Positions 10,807-20,295 of a stretch of DNA of 64,000 nucleotides are shown piece by piece. This DNA is from Tupaia tana (Eukaryota; Chordata; Mammalia; Scandentia; Tupaiidae): assembly GCA_026018925.1 (NCBI GenBank), contig JAKSZU010000011.1, positions 8,824,485 to 8,888,484 on the forward strand, written 5' to 3'. Numbering within the stretch: position 1 is the stretch's first letter; each line of letters opens with the position of its first letter. The translations under genes and the position numbers were made by a program. The notes beneath the pieces are model-generated. The model did not search any database, was not told the DNA's origin, and saw only the letters and a program-made list of their open reading frames with translations.

Positions 10807-11611
10807 TGCACAGTGGGGTGGGGGTAGGAGGGTTTATTGCAAGCTCACCGTTAATCTCTTCCCTCCCAAACTGTCACCCACACTGATCAGAAGTACTGTT
10901 ATGACCATGAAATACTGCCTACTGAGGAAGGTCACATTTACCCTTCTAGAGATAACAGCAAGATTTAGAAAGAAAGATTGATTCAAATTCAGGGGTTGGT
11001 TGTAACAGGTGGGATGGCTTAAGTCCTTTAAGGACACAGGCCTTTAAGGGATGGCACCTCGTGAGGCTCACCGTGGAGGAGTGATGCTAAAACCAAGCAC
11101 ACACTGGGTTGGGGTTCTCTTGACACCTCTCCTGGTAAGCTCCTGTCTAATGTGACTGTTGTTATTTCTCACACACCCCCGCCCCCCCACATGTTTTTAA
11201 GGAAGTACCTTGAGATGGGGCGAAAGGGAAGAAATGTCTTTTTCCAAGGACTCATTAGCTTTGGTTCTGAGAATTCATAAGCAACAAATAAACACCTCCT
11301 ATAGGAGGTCCAGCATTGCCGTCGGAGGCCACTCAAAATTCTGAGACAGAATGCGGTTGCAATCCCTGGCATTTAAACTCACCAAACTATCCTCTTTGGG
11401 CTTTGGAATGCACTAGGATGAAAAGTACAAGAAGCTCACTATTCCACTGGGGGAGGGAAAGGACACTACATAATTGCAGTGGCAGAGGATGGCAGGCGTG
11501 TGTGATGTTTCTGTGGTGATCCTCGAAGAAGCCCTGAAGGATATAAGTCCTGCCATGTCTCCTCTTCCTCGGCCCATTTTCTTCTACTTAATAAAACATT
11601 TCCTGGGGGGG
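10807..11611. other. Intron, no feature recognised
   Basis: Apparently unique sequence with a C-rich run at 11173-11189. No exon or RNA gene recognised. Confidence 0.5.
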
Positions 11612-11848
11612 GGGGGGGGCAGCAGGTGGCGTGGTGGTTAAGGCACTGGATTTCCACATGAATAACCATGGTTTGAGTCCTGAACCTGGTGGCTTGCTTT
11701 CTCACTTTCTCCCTCTCTCTCTCTCTCTCTCTCCCTCTCCCTCTCCCTCTCTCTCTGTCTCTCTGTGGTGAGTGCACATGCGCTATAGCAAACATCATCA
11801 TCATCATCATCATAGTAATAAATAAAAATAATTAAAAAAAAACCCTTT
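11612..11848 (+). repeat. tRNA-derived SINE, form S-like, with expanded simple repeats
   Basis: The head GGCGTGGTGGTTAAGGCACT and GGTTTGAGTCCTGAACC is followed by a TCTCTC tract of about 60 bases, TATAGCAAA and seven CAT units (CATCATCAT...). The tail ends in TAATAAATAAAAATAA. Confidence 0.82.
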
Positions 11849-11849
11849 C

Positions 11850-12110
11850 CCAAGACCAGCAGATGGTGTAACAGTTATGTTGCCGGACTCTCACATAATT
11901 GACCATGGTGTGAGTATCAGACCCAGCAGCTTAAAATTCATGCCAGGCACGTGTACTTGCGGGCCCAACATCTTGAGAGGAGAATGGAGGAGAAGGGACT
12001 GTGGCATGGCCATGCCCCCTGGGGTGGAAATCTCTTGCCTTCTGTCTCTCTGGCAAGTGCACGTGCCTTATAGCAAAAATCTCTGTGAAGAAAAAAAAAT
12101 ATATCTCTCC
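11850..12110 (+). repeat. tRNA-derived SINE, form L
   Basis: AAGACCAGCAGATGGTGTAAC, TTGCGGGCCCAACATC, CCCCCTGGGGTGG and CTTATAGCAAAAATCTCTG, lying directly behind the SINE at 11612. Confidence 0.85.
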
Positions 12111-12735
12111 CACTTTGAGAGGCGTCCTGAGCTTCAGGACCAGCTTTGGTGGGGATACATTCTATTTGCAGAAGCACCTTCTGCCATCAGTCATCGCAGT
12201 CACCTGGCTATCCGGTGATCTTGTCCCAGTTTACCGAAGGAAGGAGCCCGCTTGGGCACAGGGAAAGGACTGAGTAAGACCCGCTGACTATCCCTGAGAA
12301 AATGTCAGCAGCTGAGAAACAGGGGCTGAACACACACCCTGCCTCGACACACGGACCGCTGTGCTGTGACCACTTTTCCAGCTGGAAGGACCTTCTCAGG
12401 GGAGGCAGCTCTGTTTGTTCCCAGTGAGCATGCACGGAATGCTCAGTGACATTTCCTCACAGTCATGTCATTCTTTACAGAGTGACTCACTCACAAAGGC
12501 AGCAGCAACACTCTTAAAGGCCTCAAAGTATATTTACCTTCAGCTGCAAATTGGTGTACAGCATTTAAATGTGCAGATGTCTAGATAAAACTCAGCCCAA
12601 AGACAGAAATTACACAATTGCTCAGTAAGCTGCCAAGACGAGGAAGCTATTAACACATGGGAGAATCCAACCGGAAGGTTCTAGGAGTAGCTCACAAGTT
12701 GTCGTCTTTTTATTGCATAAAGAAGCAGCAGTGGA
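12111..12735. other. Intron, no feature recognised
   Basis: No repeat, exon or RNA gene recognised. Confidence 0.5.
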
Positions 12736-13262
12736 GGCAGCAGGTGGTGTGGTGGTTAAGGTGCTAGACTCCCACATGACCAACCATAGTTAGAGTCTGT
12801 ACCTGGTGGTTAAGGTGCTAGACTCCCACATGACCAACCATAGTTAGAGTCTGTACCCGGTGGTTAAGGTGCTAGACTCCCACATGCCCAACCACAGTTA
12901 GAGTCTGTACCCGGTGGTTAAGGTGCAAGACTCCCACATGACCAACCACAGTTAGAGTCTGTACCCGGTGGTTAAGGTGCTAGACTCCCACATGACCAAC
13001 CACAGTTAGAGTCTGTACCTGGTGGTTAAGGTGCTAGACTCCCACATGACCAACCACAGTTTGAGTCTGTACCTGGCGGCTTAAAAACCACACCAGGCAC
13101 ATGTGTGTGCGTGCCCAAAACCGCAGGAGGAGAATGGAAGAGAAAGGATTGGAGCACGGCTCTCCTCCTGGGAGGTAATTTCTCACTTTCCCTCTCACTG
13201 TCTCTCTCTTTCTCCAGAGAGTGCATGTGCCCTATGGCAAAAATAAAAACAAAAACAAAACA
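12736..13262 (+). repeat. tRNA-derived SINE, form L, with six-fold amplified head
   Basis: GAGGCAGCAGGTGGTG opens the element and the body (GCACATGTGTGTGCGTGCCC, CTCCTGGGAGGTAATTTC, CCCTATGGCAAAAATAAAAAC) follows at 13075. Between them a 54-bp part of the tRNA head is repeated in tandem, making the copy about 270 bp longer than normal. Confidence 0.92.
12751..13074 (+). repeat. 54-bp tandem repeat, six units, inside a SINE head
   Basis: GGTGGTTAAGGTGC starts at 12751, 12805, 12859, 12913, 12967 and 13021, an exact 54-bp period. Each unit holds the A-box region and the degenerate B-box region (AGTTAGAGTCTGTACC; TTGAGTCTG in the last). Units differ at single bases only, for example CATAGTT against CACAGTT and ACCTGG against ACCCGG. 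Confidence 0.97.
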
Positions 13263-13302
13263 AAAGCAACGGTAACCAGAGTCATAGAACTGTTAAGAGT
13301 TT

Positions 13303-13582
13303 CTTTTTCCCTTTTCTTTTTTCTTTTTCTTTTTTTTTTTTTTTTTTTTGCCAGAGGGTGAGTGTGCTTGCCAGAGAGAGATAAATAGGGAGGAGAACGC
13401 TCCCTCAGTGGGGCGTGGGCATGCCACAGTCCCATCTCTAGTTCTCCATCCTGTCGGGATTTGGGGTACACACATATAAACACTCAGCACATTTTCCAGC
13501 CCACTGGGGTTAACATTTGAGCCATACCGTTGACTTTGTGGGATCCAGCCCCCTTAACCACAGGCTATGAAGCTGGCCCAAC
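13303..13582 (-). repeat. tRNA-derived SINE, form W
   Basis: A long T/C-rich tail complement, then TTTTGCCAGAGGGTGAGTG, CTCAGTGGGGCGTGG, TGTCGGGATTTGGGGTAC and a head ending TATGAAGCTGGCCC. Confidence 0.85.
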
Positions 13583-13794
13583 TGCCTGAGTTTCTTTCAA
13601 GAGAAGCCAAAGTGGATTTATTCAACAACTGACTCCAGTTGGCATCACTGCATGGATACCCAAGGCTACTCTGATACTCTGAATGTCAAAGGTTTCCCAT
13701 AGCCCGTGGCTTCCGGAGAGAGCAGAGAATGTGGTTTTCTGATCCCGCTATAGTTGGATTAAGGCCAAGAGCCAGGACCTCTAAGAAGCAAAGA

Positions 13795-14043
13795 GTTTTT
13801 TGTTTGTTTTTGAGAGAGTTTTGCTATAGGGCATGTGCATCTGCTGGAGAGACAGAGACAGAGAGAGAGAAATCATCCCCCGGGGCAGATGGTCACACTG
13901 CAATCCTCTCTCCTCCATTCTCCTCTTGGGATTTTGGGCACATGTGCACAAGCACCAGCATGAGTTTCAAGCTGTCAGGTCCTGGACTAGACCTGGCTAT
14001 GTGGGAGTCCAATGCCTTAACCACTACAACATCTGCTGGCCCC
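13795..14043 (-). repeat. tRNA-derived SINE, form L, with target duplication
   Basis: An antisense complete copy flanked by AAGAAGCAAAGA at 13783-13794 and 14044-14055, a perfect 12-bp duplication. Confidence 0.93.
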
Positions 14044-14632
14044 AAGAAGCAAAGACTTGGAAATCCATAAGCAGGAAGTAAAAAGCAGAACTCAGGAGAT
14101 GAGCTAAGGGCAAGCTTTTCTTCTGAGACTTTTCCTTTCTCCAAGAGGAGGAGATCAAGATTGCAGGAGGTAGAGGGCCTGCAGGTTCCAGAGTCCAATC
14201 TGAAATTACTGTCTGCTAAATCCTCTCACTCAGAGTGAAGAGACAAGGGACCAGGAACCCAGAGTTGTCACTGCTCATCAGCATTCATGTGGAGCAGGCC
14301 AGGTCACAGGTTCTCGGCTGGCCAAGGTAGCCCCAGTGGTATACGGCCCGTCCTGTGCTGTTCTGTTCCATTCCTGGCTATCAGCACCATATATTTACAT
14401 GGGACATGTCATGGAATAGGTTCTGGCCTGGGTCCAGTTAAACCTCTACCCCAGTGAAACCATTCACAAACTCGGCAGAGCTCTTTCCTCACCTACAGAA
14501 TGAGACTGAGACTGCTCTTCCAGTTTCCAGCATTTTCATAAAGGCAACTTACCAGTCAGTGAGTGGGGAGATGTAGTTCACACGCCTTTGCACGGTTACC
14601 TGCAGGCGGAAGCTGAGTGGTCACGCAGGCTG
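14044..14632. other. Intron, possible short MIR piece
   Basis: Unrecognised apart from a stretch at about 14455-14535 with CTCTTTCCTCACCTACAG and AATGAGACTG, which resembles the MIR core at low confidence. Confidence 0.4.
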
Positions 14633-14718
14633 TATTAGGTTGTTGGAAAACTCACGATGTAGTTTATTTATATTTTTCCTGTGCCAAAATGCATCATGAC
14701 TTTTCCGACAACCCAATA
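14633..14718. mobile_element. Palindromic mariner MITE, 86 bp
   Basis: TATTAGGTTGTTGGAAAAC at the left pairs with GTTTTCCGACAACCCAATA-like sequence at the right; the actual right arm reads GACTTTTCCGACAACCCAAT. The ends resemble the mariner terminus TTAGGTTGGTGCAAAAGT. Relatives lie at 1766 (half), 18071 and 52328. Confidence 0.8.
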
Positions 14719-16040
14719 GTGTGCGAGATGGACACACAAAGTGTTTGTCCAATACCAGGTCTGGACAACAGGCAAATGTGTCTGATGGGGGACTCGCTGG
14801 AGACTCAGAAAATCAGAGGGCATCTTGGTGGAGGGAAGATAGAGGCCTAGGGCTGGTCTGTGTGGCTGATCTCATGTGAGACGTGAGGACCCCCACGCCG
14901 CCTGCTCGGTGCAGTGCAGTGGCTTCGGGAGCAGAGAATTCAGATTCGAAACCCAGATCTCTCATTTCTAGCTGGGTGATATTAATGAGCTACCCCTGAT
15001 TCAGTGTCTTGCTCTCCCTAAGGTTGGCTGAGGAGTAATAAACCAGTGTGCATCCAGTCCTTAGCCCCTACTGATAAACCGGGAAGGGACGCTGTCTACG
15101 ACGACAATGCTCTGTCTTTACAGATGCCGTGTATGTAGGATTTACTACAGAAAGAAAGGGAGCAAAGTTGAACACAAGTTAATGAAAGGAGGGAAAGGAC
15201 CCTGTACTGGTGAGTCAGGCAGAGCAGGGGCTGGTGAGACGGGGAGCCCAGGCTCCTGGACCACCTGGGTCTACAGGATCTTTCTCCAGATTCCATCCCT
15301 TCCTGACAGAGGCCCTAAATAATGGAAGCCTTGGTGGAGGAGGGGAGGAGCTCCCCAGTAGGGAAAAAAGGGAACAAAGCAAAAAGAAGGAAGATCATCA
15401 AGGATCCCTCTCCCTGTGTTCTTTAGTCTTATATGGCTCGGGTAAGTGAGATGGGCCAACATGCTTTCAGAAGGCAGGTTAAGGGCCTACTTAGATGAGG
15501 CTAGGTTTAAGGAATAGAAACATCAAGAGGATATCCTCGCTAACCCTCCTAAGTCTTATGCCCACCCAGGTCACATGAGACTAAGCTGATAAAATAGAAC
15601 CATACGGCTTTTGACTAAAACACTACTGATCTTTTCCTATGCTTTGTAGTCCAGAGATAAGGATTTTTTTCCTTCTCTTCAATTGTTGTCAGATCCAGGT
15701 AACTATTATTTGAACAGAATCCTAACCTGCTTCCTGGCTTTAAGTCTTAAGCAAAGTTTTCTTAACATTTTTTTATTTTGATTTATGAAAGCTAAAACTG
15801 TCTTTCTTGAAATTATAAAAAACATATTAAAAATACCTATTTAATGACCACAGTAAGCTATGTAGCCTCAGCTAGGTGCTATTTTATATATGCATTCTAC
15901 TCACAGTTTCATGCCAAATATTTATTCACAGATATTTATATATCAGCTGAACTTGCTATTGAAAGTAGTTAAATCAATTAAGATATTGTGTTAACCAATC
16001 AAATGTAGGGGGGAAAAAAGGAATGAAAAGTAACTGCAGA
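14719..16040. other. Intron with a probable MIR (about 14905-15045, + strand)
   Basis: AGCAGAGAATTCAGATTCG, AGCTGGGTGATATTAATGAG and TCTTGCTCTCCCTAAG follow the order of the MIR core. The rest, including AT-rich sequence at 15640-16000, is unrecognised. Confidence 0.5.
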
Positions 16041-16266
16041 GGGAACCAGCAGTTAGCGTAATGGCTATGTCACTGGACTCCCACGTAGTTGACCGCGGTT
16101 CGCATCCTGGACCTGGTGGCTTAAAACTCACGCCGGGCGCGTGTGCGTGCGTGCCCAGGATCCCGAGAGGAGAATGGAGGAGAAGGGATTGCGGTGTGAC
16201 CATCCCCTCTGGGGGGTGATTTCTCGCTTTCTGTCCTATAGCGAAAACCTCTCCAAAAAAAAAAAA
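16041..16266 (+). repeat. tRNA-derived SINE, form L, short internal tail deletion
   Basis: GGGAACCAGCAGTTAGCGTAA through CCTCTGGGGGGTGATTTC to TATAGCGAAAACC. The CT-rich part between TTTCTGTC and CTATAG is missing. It is flanked by AAGTAACTGCAGA at 16028-16040 and 16267-16279. Confidence 0.95.
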
Positions 16267-16348
16267 AAGTAACTGCAGATACTAGAGATAGAGTGGGAAG
16301 AGGGTGGGATATGGCAAAGGGTGAGAAATGGTGTGTGGGGGGGAAAAT

Positions 16349-16349
<1 letters not shown>

Positions 16350-16388
<39 letters not shown>
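16350..16388. repeat. (TA)n(TG)n microsatellite
   Basis: A TATATATA run followed by about 14 TG units. Confidence 0.95.
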
Positions 16389-16390
<2 letters not shown>

Positions 16391-16534
16391 AAACAAGAAA
16401 TGGAAAATTATTTGTGATAACATGTATGACTAAGCCACTACACAGTGTATTGTGAATGGGAAACTGCATCTTGTATGCTATGATGTTCAGTGAATGAATG
16501 CAAAATAAATAATATATATAAAAAAAGAAGGGTT

Positions 16535-16810
16535 AGATCAGCCAGGTGGCATGGTGGTTAAAGTACTGGGATCCCATATGGCCAGCTATGCAGTTTGAGT
16601 TCTGGACCCAGCAGCTTGAAAAACATGCTGGAAGCATGTGTGTGTGTGCCTCCCAAAATCCCAAAAGGAAAATGGAAGAAAAGCAATTGCAATGTGGTCA
16701 TCCCCCCTGGGGGATGCTTTCTTACTTTCTCGCTCTCCCTCTCTCTCCAGGGAGCACATGTGCTCTACAGCAAATTAAAAAATAATAATAATAAAAAATA
16801 AATAAATAAG
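16535..16810 (+). repeat. tRNA-derived SINE, form W
   Basis: GTGGTTAAAGTACTGGGATCCC, GCTTGAAAAACATGCTGG, CCCCCCTGGGGGATGC and a tail CAGCAAATTAAAAAATAATA. Confidence 0.85.
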
Positions 16811-17039
16811 TTATATTGGCTAAAAGGTTCTCTGGAAGGTAAATGGTGGAGGGTGAGGGAGATGAGGCCAGGAATGGCCAGCAGCTTTTCTGCCTATAGA
16901 AAGCTTTCACTGTAATGGGGAGCCTCCTGCACCTCCAGGTGTCCTTGGCCAGTCCCTTTGGGTTTTAGTATATTTTGTGCTTACTGGATTAGCTTAATTG
17001 CACACAAGAAGGTGGAGAAGATAAAAATAATCTAGGCCC

Positions 17040-17305
17040 CAGTCTGACAGGGCAGTTGGTGGCAAAGTGAACTGCAGTGCTGCAGGCCATGTTGCTAACT
17101 GTGGGTTCAGATCCTGGACTCAGCCTGAAAACACACCTGCATGATATACATGCCCAGGATTCTGCCAAGCTAGAGGGCTGGGGAGAGGGGACTGCTGCTT
17201 GACCCAACTCCACTTAGGGTGCTTCTCTCTCTCTGTCTCATGCATGTGTATACATTCTAACCACGAATAAAATAAACTTAAAAAAAAAAAAAAAAAAAAA
17301 AAACT
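17040..17305 (+). repeat. tRNA-derived SINE, form O
   Basis: GTGCTGCAGGCCATGTTGC, GGGTTCAGATCCTGGACTC, ACATGCCCAGGATTCTGCC and a tail AATAAAATAAACTT with a long A run. It is clearly diverged from form L. Confidence 0.75.
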
Positions 17306-17405
17306 AAGCACTTTAAGCAGAAAAGCAAGAGCTTGCTTAGGATACCTCAGCAGTAGAAAAGTGGGCCCCGCCATGCAGTTGCCTTAAAAACATACAAAGA
17401 AATCA

Positions 17406-17888
17406 TGTGGAAGGCCACATATTAGATCTTGCACATGAACAACTGTTTGTCCATTTTGTTCCCTTCCCCTAACATGGCTGTCTGCTTCGGTAAACCTGCT
17501 TGCTCTTCCCATGAGAAAATAGCTTGTGCTAGCCATACAGAAAACCATATCTGGGACGACATCCTGTACCTGCTACTGTCTTTGCTAACTAGCCCGAAAC
17601 CCTTCTGTTTAGCAATGTAACTGCTTGCATGGAAACCCCACTCCTCTCAGAAATAATTACCCTGCTTGATTCAGCTTCTGTAACTGCTTGCGGAGAAACC
17701 CCTGGTAACTGACCCCCTACAGGAAGACTCCTCCAACTTCAGTTGGGGCTGCAGTTCTGACTCTCGGCGCCCCCTCCTCCTCCCCCGCCCTCACCGAGCC
17801 TCAGACTGTAGTGCTGGCCAGCTAATAAAGACTCCCTTTAAACTTAATCTGGCTTTGGTGGTCGTTCATTGGGTGGCACTCTATAACA
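17406..17888 (+). mobile_element. Solo LTR of an endogenous retrovirus, probably ERV1 class
   Basis: A segment of about 480 bp bounded by TG and CA. It has an AATAAA polyadenylation signal followed by CTTTGGTGGTCGTTCATTGG near its right end, typical of gammaretrovirus-like LTRs. No internal region or second LTR is adjacent. It is a fossil of moderate age, and I could not identify a clean target duplication. Confidence 0.7.
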
Positions 17889-18070
17889 GTCACTCTAAAC
17901 TCTCTTTTGTGTCCTAAAAACAGGTAACATTATGTGCTGGGCCCTGTTCTAAACACTTCATAAGTAAGAGTTGAGTATCCTTCTTTCAAACTGCTTGGGA
18001 TCAGACATGTTTCAAATTTGGATTATTTTTTTCCTTCAGATTTTAGAATATTGCCTACACCTAGTGCTCT
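17889..18070. other. Intron, no feature recognised
   Basis: Short unique stretch between the LTR and the MITE. ATGTGCTGGGCCCTGTTC recalls a MIR edge. Confidence 0.4.
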
Positions 18071-18151
18071 ATTGGGTCGTTGGAAAAGTCATGACGCATT
18101 TTTGCATGGAATAACAGAAAAATACATCATGACTTTCCTGATGACCTAATA
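18071..18151. mobile_element. Palindromic mariner MITE, 81 bp
   Basis: Left arm ATTGGGTCGTTGGAAAAGTC and right arm GACTTTCCTGATGACCTAAT are near inverted repeats. GCATTTTTGCAT and AAAAATACATCATGAC form the inner part. Confidence 0.82.
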
Positions 18152-18284
18152 GTTTGAGGAAAGAACCTGCATCTAAAGACAAATTCACTTACGTTTCCTA
18201 TACACACAGCCTGGAGGTAATTTTATATTTGACTTTTGTGTTGCTGTGTCATGGCAATGCTGAATAAGTTTTGGAGTTTGGAAC

Positions 18285-18745
18285 ATTCTAGATTTCAACT
18301 TACATGTCATTTAATGGTCACAATGACTCTGAGCTTGGTACTTCTGTTCTTCTTTCATTCTAAATATAGAGAACTGAGGCTGGGGCTAGCAGGTGGCATG
18401 GTGGCTAACGTGGTAGACTCTCACGTGTCCAAATGTGGTTCAAGTTCCGGACCTGGTGGTTGAAACTCATGGTGGGCATGTGTGCGTGCATGCCCAAAGT
18501 CCCAAAAGGAGAATGGAGGAGAAAGGATGGTGGTGTGGCCATCCCCCCTGTGTGTGTGTGGGGGGGTGATTTTCCCTCTTTCTCTCTGTCTCTCTCTCCA
18601 GAGAACATGTGCACCCTATAGCTAAAACCTAAACAACAACAACAAAAAAACTAACTAAAAACACTGAGGCTTTCAGAGGTTGAATAACCAAGAGCTGAAT
18701 TCAAAGAGAGCGTGAATCCCAAACCTCATACTTTGCATGCTCCTA
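18285..18745 (-). repeat. MIR element, split by a younger SINE
   Basis: The left part (about 18285-18381) has TCATTTAATGGTCACAATGAC and ends GAACTGAGGCT. The right part (18663-18745) resumes ACTGAGGCTTTCAGAGG, then TTGAATAACCAAGAGCTG. Together they read as the antisense MIR core. Confidence 0.75.
18382..18662 (+). repeat. tRNA-derived SINE, form L, inside a MIR
   Basis: GGGGCTAGCAGGTGGCATGG to AAACAACAACAACAAAAAAA. The MIR sequence ACTGAGGCT is duplicated at both borders (18373-18381, 18663-18671). TGTGTGTGTGGGGGGG in the palindrome region shows slippage. Confidence 0.9.
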
Positions 18746-19440
18746 GGCCTATTCATTGAGTTATTCCTGCACAGTGTGAGTGGGGAAAAGGAAGTGGAAA
18801 ATCAGATTTGTAAGTGTCCCCTTCTAAAGTCTGTACCCTGGTCAGCCACACAGAGGTCCCTGCAGAAGCTCTGGGGGACGCTCCGTCCAGTGTCTCTTCC
18901 AGCTTCTGTCGACCATCGCCACTAGCCTGTAGCCTCAGCGCTCATCTCTCTCTCTGCTCCCTCTTGACATCTCCTGTGTGTGCAGTAAAATCTCTCTCTG
19001 CCTCCCTCTTACAGAGACTCATGTGATGTCACATAGGATCCAGCCCAATAACCCAGAGTGATTTCCTTACTTCAATATCCTTCTTTTACGAACATCTTCA
19101 AAGACTCTTTCTAGGGTTGAGGACCTGATCTTTTGAGAGAGAGGCATGTTACCCGACATACAATGATGAAATATATTTATGTGAGTTCTTGAGTCTGACC
19201 TCAGAACTTGCGAAAGAAATTGTTTTCTGAACTGGAAAGGCATCAGGTCCAAAGCCCTGAAGAAAGAAGGGAACATACCACTTTGTATGACGCCTGGAAT
19301 GTAACAGCCATCAGCCTACTAAAACGTCATGGACGGGAAGCCTCCCATTCCTTCCTTATTTTATAATTTTTCTCTGCCCCAAATTTTCTTTTAAAAATTT
19401 TTGTAAGTAACAGTTTTATTGCTATATAATTCATATTTAC
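18746..19440. other. Intron, no feature recognised
   Basis: No repeat, exon or RNA gene recognised; an AT-rich part lies at 19360-19440. Confidence 0.5.
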
Positions 19441-19694
19441 TTTTTTTTTTTGAGAGAGAGGTTTTTGCTTTAGGGCGTGTGCGCTCACTGAAGGGAGAGA
19501 CAGGAATAGTGGGAGGGAAAGTGAGAAATCACTCCCCCTGGGGATGGCCCTGACACAATCCCTTCTCCTCCAAGGATCTTGGACACGCACACACGTGCCT
19601 GGCATAATTTTCAAGTCAGTGGTCTGGGACTCAAACTGTGGTTGGCCAAGTGAGAGTCCAGCGAAATAACCACTACGCTATCAGCTGGTTCCCA
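19441..19694 (-). repeat. tRNA-derived SINE, form L
   Basis: TTTTTGCTTTAGGGCGTGTGC, CACTCCCCCTGGGGATGG, ACACGTGCCTGGCATAATTTTC and CACTACGCTATCAGCTGGTTCCC. Confidence 0.88.
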
Positions 19695-19795
19695 TATTCA
19701 CTTATGACCTGGTGGGAAAAGGTCAGTATTATGAGTTTTAACTTGCTGGTCTTTCAATGGGCAGTTTGAAGATTTTAAAATATATTTCCCAGGCC

Positions 19796-20030
19796 CAGAC
19801 TCTGTGGCTTAGTCGTAAAGTGCTGGACTATGAACCTGGAAGCCATATGCCACAAATGGTTTGAGTCGCCAGACTTATCAGTCTGGAAAAATGCAACGTG
19901 CATGCACCCAGGATCCTGGTTGGCTGAAGGACTTGCAGAAGGAGCTAACAGAGTGACCTACCTCTGTGGAGGGTGCTTCTCTTTCTATCTGGCATGCATG
20001 TACCCTATCATTTTTAAAAAAAAAATGCAT
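19796..20030 (+). repeat. tRNA-derived SINE, form O
   Basis: GACTCTGTGGCTTAGTCG, GGACTATGAACCTGGAAGCC, CACCCAGGATCCTGGTTGG and a tail near CATGTACCCTATCATTTTTAAA. Confidence 0.7.
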
Positions 20031-20059
20031 CTCATAGATTTTAGAAGGTCAAAAATAAG

Positions 20060-20295
20060 GTGGTAGCTCTATAGTCTAGTGCCTAAGGGAACTGGATTCT
20101 ACATAGCCTACCACAGTTTGAATCTTGTCTGGTGGCTTGAAAAACATGCCAGGCATGTGTGTGTCCCAGCAGGATGGAGACATGGAGTAGAAGGGATTGT
20201 GGTGTGACCATGCCCCACTGGGTGTTCTTTGTCCCTCTCTATCTCGCTAGAATGTGCCCACACCCTCTGGCAATTAAAATAATAAAGACCAAAAC
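20060..20295 (+). repeat. tRNA-derived SINE, form W
   Basis: AGTGCCTAAGGGAACTGGATTC, GGCTTGAAAAACATGCC, ATGCCCCACTGGGTGTTC and CCCTCTGGCAATTAAAATAA. Confidence 0.85.

Noticed and set aside
12751-13074. A CRISPR-like or satellite array
   Set aside because: The 54-bp units abut directly without unique spacers and are a part of the SINE head, so this is an internal tandem duplication.
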